Assembly (NCBI GenBank): GCA_009699025.1
Contig: WLOZ01000184.1
Span: 1-5,029 of the forward strand
Origin: Actinomycetota bacterium
GTDB lineage: Bacteria > Actinomycetota > Actinomycetes > S36-B12 > CAIYMF01
Direction of reading: 5' to 3'
Length of the DNA: 5,029 bases
The position numbers and the translations under genes are program-made. Position 1 is the stretch's first letter; each line of letters opens with the position of its first letter. The notes beneath the pieces were generated by a model. It was given only the letters and a program-made list of their open reading frames with translations. It was not told the DNA's origin and did not search any database. Shown here piece after piece: positions 4,788-5,029 of the stretch.

Positions 4788-5029
4788 GTGTTGCTGCCGC
4801 CGCTCGTCGAGCCCGCCGAGTCGCTGACCGTTGAGGAGGTGCGGCGCTACAGCCGTCACCTCATCATTCCCGATGTCGCCATGGTCGGCCAGAAGCGGCT
4901 GAAGAATGCCAAGGTGCTGTGTGTGGGCGCTGGTGGGCTCGGGTCGCCCTCGCTCATGTACCTCGCCGCCGCCGGCGTGGGCACCCTCGGAATCGTTGAG
5001 TTCGACGTGGTCGACGAGAGCAACCTGCA
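4788..5029 (+). CDS. moeZ: MoeZ/MoeB-type E1-like adenylyltransferase, N-terminal part (cut by window end)
   Basis: Eighty codons are visible from GTG 4788, then the window ends. The protein begins LLPPLVEPAESLTVEEVRR and continues with YSRHLIIPDVAMVGQKRL (21-38). The nucleotide-binding motif GAGGLGSPS follows at 47-55, with A-A-A-G-V-G and the strand GIVEFDVVDESNL at 68-80. This is the ThiF/E1 fold that adenylates the C-terminal glycine of small sulfur-carrier proteins such as MoaD or ThiS. In actinobacteria MoeZ carries an added C-terminal rhodanese domain that passes sulfur to the carrier; that part would lie beyond the window, so MoeZ and plain MoeB cannot be separated with certainty. The extended LPPLVEP leader is typical of the actinobacterial MoeZ form. 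It is divergent from puuD and has no visible functional link to the amine module. Confidence 0.88.
   Translation, partial: MLLPPLVEPAESLTVEEVRRYSRHLIIPDVAMVGQKRLKNAKVLCVGAGGLGSPSLMYLAAAGVGTLGIVEFDVVDESNL

Noticed and set aside
1..5029. Mobile elements, CRISPR arrays, tRNA or rRNA genes
   Set aside because: No transposase or integrase motifs, no regularly spaced repeats, and no recognisable tRNA or rRNA sequence were seen on either strand.

Overview
The window comes from a high-GC actinobacterium. The coding regions are GC-rich with strong GC3 bias, Shine-Dalgarno sites are AGGAG-like, a GTG start is used, and the last gene resembles actinobacterial MoeZ. Family or genus cannot be told from this sequence alone.

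Layout, left to right. (1) The C-terminal 38 residues of an alpha/beta-hydrolase-like protein (+, stop at 117-119). (2) A 212-bp regulatory gap (120-331) with two inverted repeats, a cluster of G-runs and a small hairpin just ahead of a good ribosome binding site. (3) Three co-directional genes spaced 52 and 33 bp apart, probably one operon: a glutamine-synthetase-fold gamma-glutamyl-amine ligase (332-1696), an NAD(P)+ aldehyde dehydrogenase (1749-3113) and a classical NAD-type short-chain dehydrogenase (3147-3911). (4) A convergent class I amidotransferase-like gamma-glutamyl hydrolase, PuuD type (3898-4620, minus), whose 3' end overlaps the dehydrogenase by 14 bp over a GC-rich stem-loop. 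(5) A 167-bp divergent gap (4621-4787) with an 18-bp near-perfect palindrome 34 bp from the puuD start and two further stem-loops. (6) The first 80 codons of a MoeZ/MoeB-type E1-like adenylyltransferase (+, cut by the window end).

The four central genes make sense together as a gamma-glutamylated amine degradation module. The ligase would attach glutamate to an amine at the cost of ATP, the two dehydrogenases would oxidise the side chain through an aldehyde to an acid, and the hydrolase would release glutamate and the oxidised product. The classical putrescine (Puu) route uses a flavin oxidase, PuuB, for the first oxidation; none is present here. An NAD-dependent SDR sits in its place. That fits a hydroxylated amine (ethanolamine or another amino alcohol) better than a diamine. 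This substrate assignment is inference. The ligase also lacks the flap glutamate of ammonia-using glutamine synthetases (Phe323 instead) and lacks the adenylylation-site context, which supports an amine ligase rather than nitrogen-assimilating GlnA. No transporter or transcription factor gene is visible in the window.
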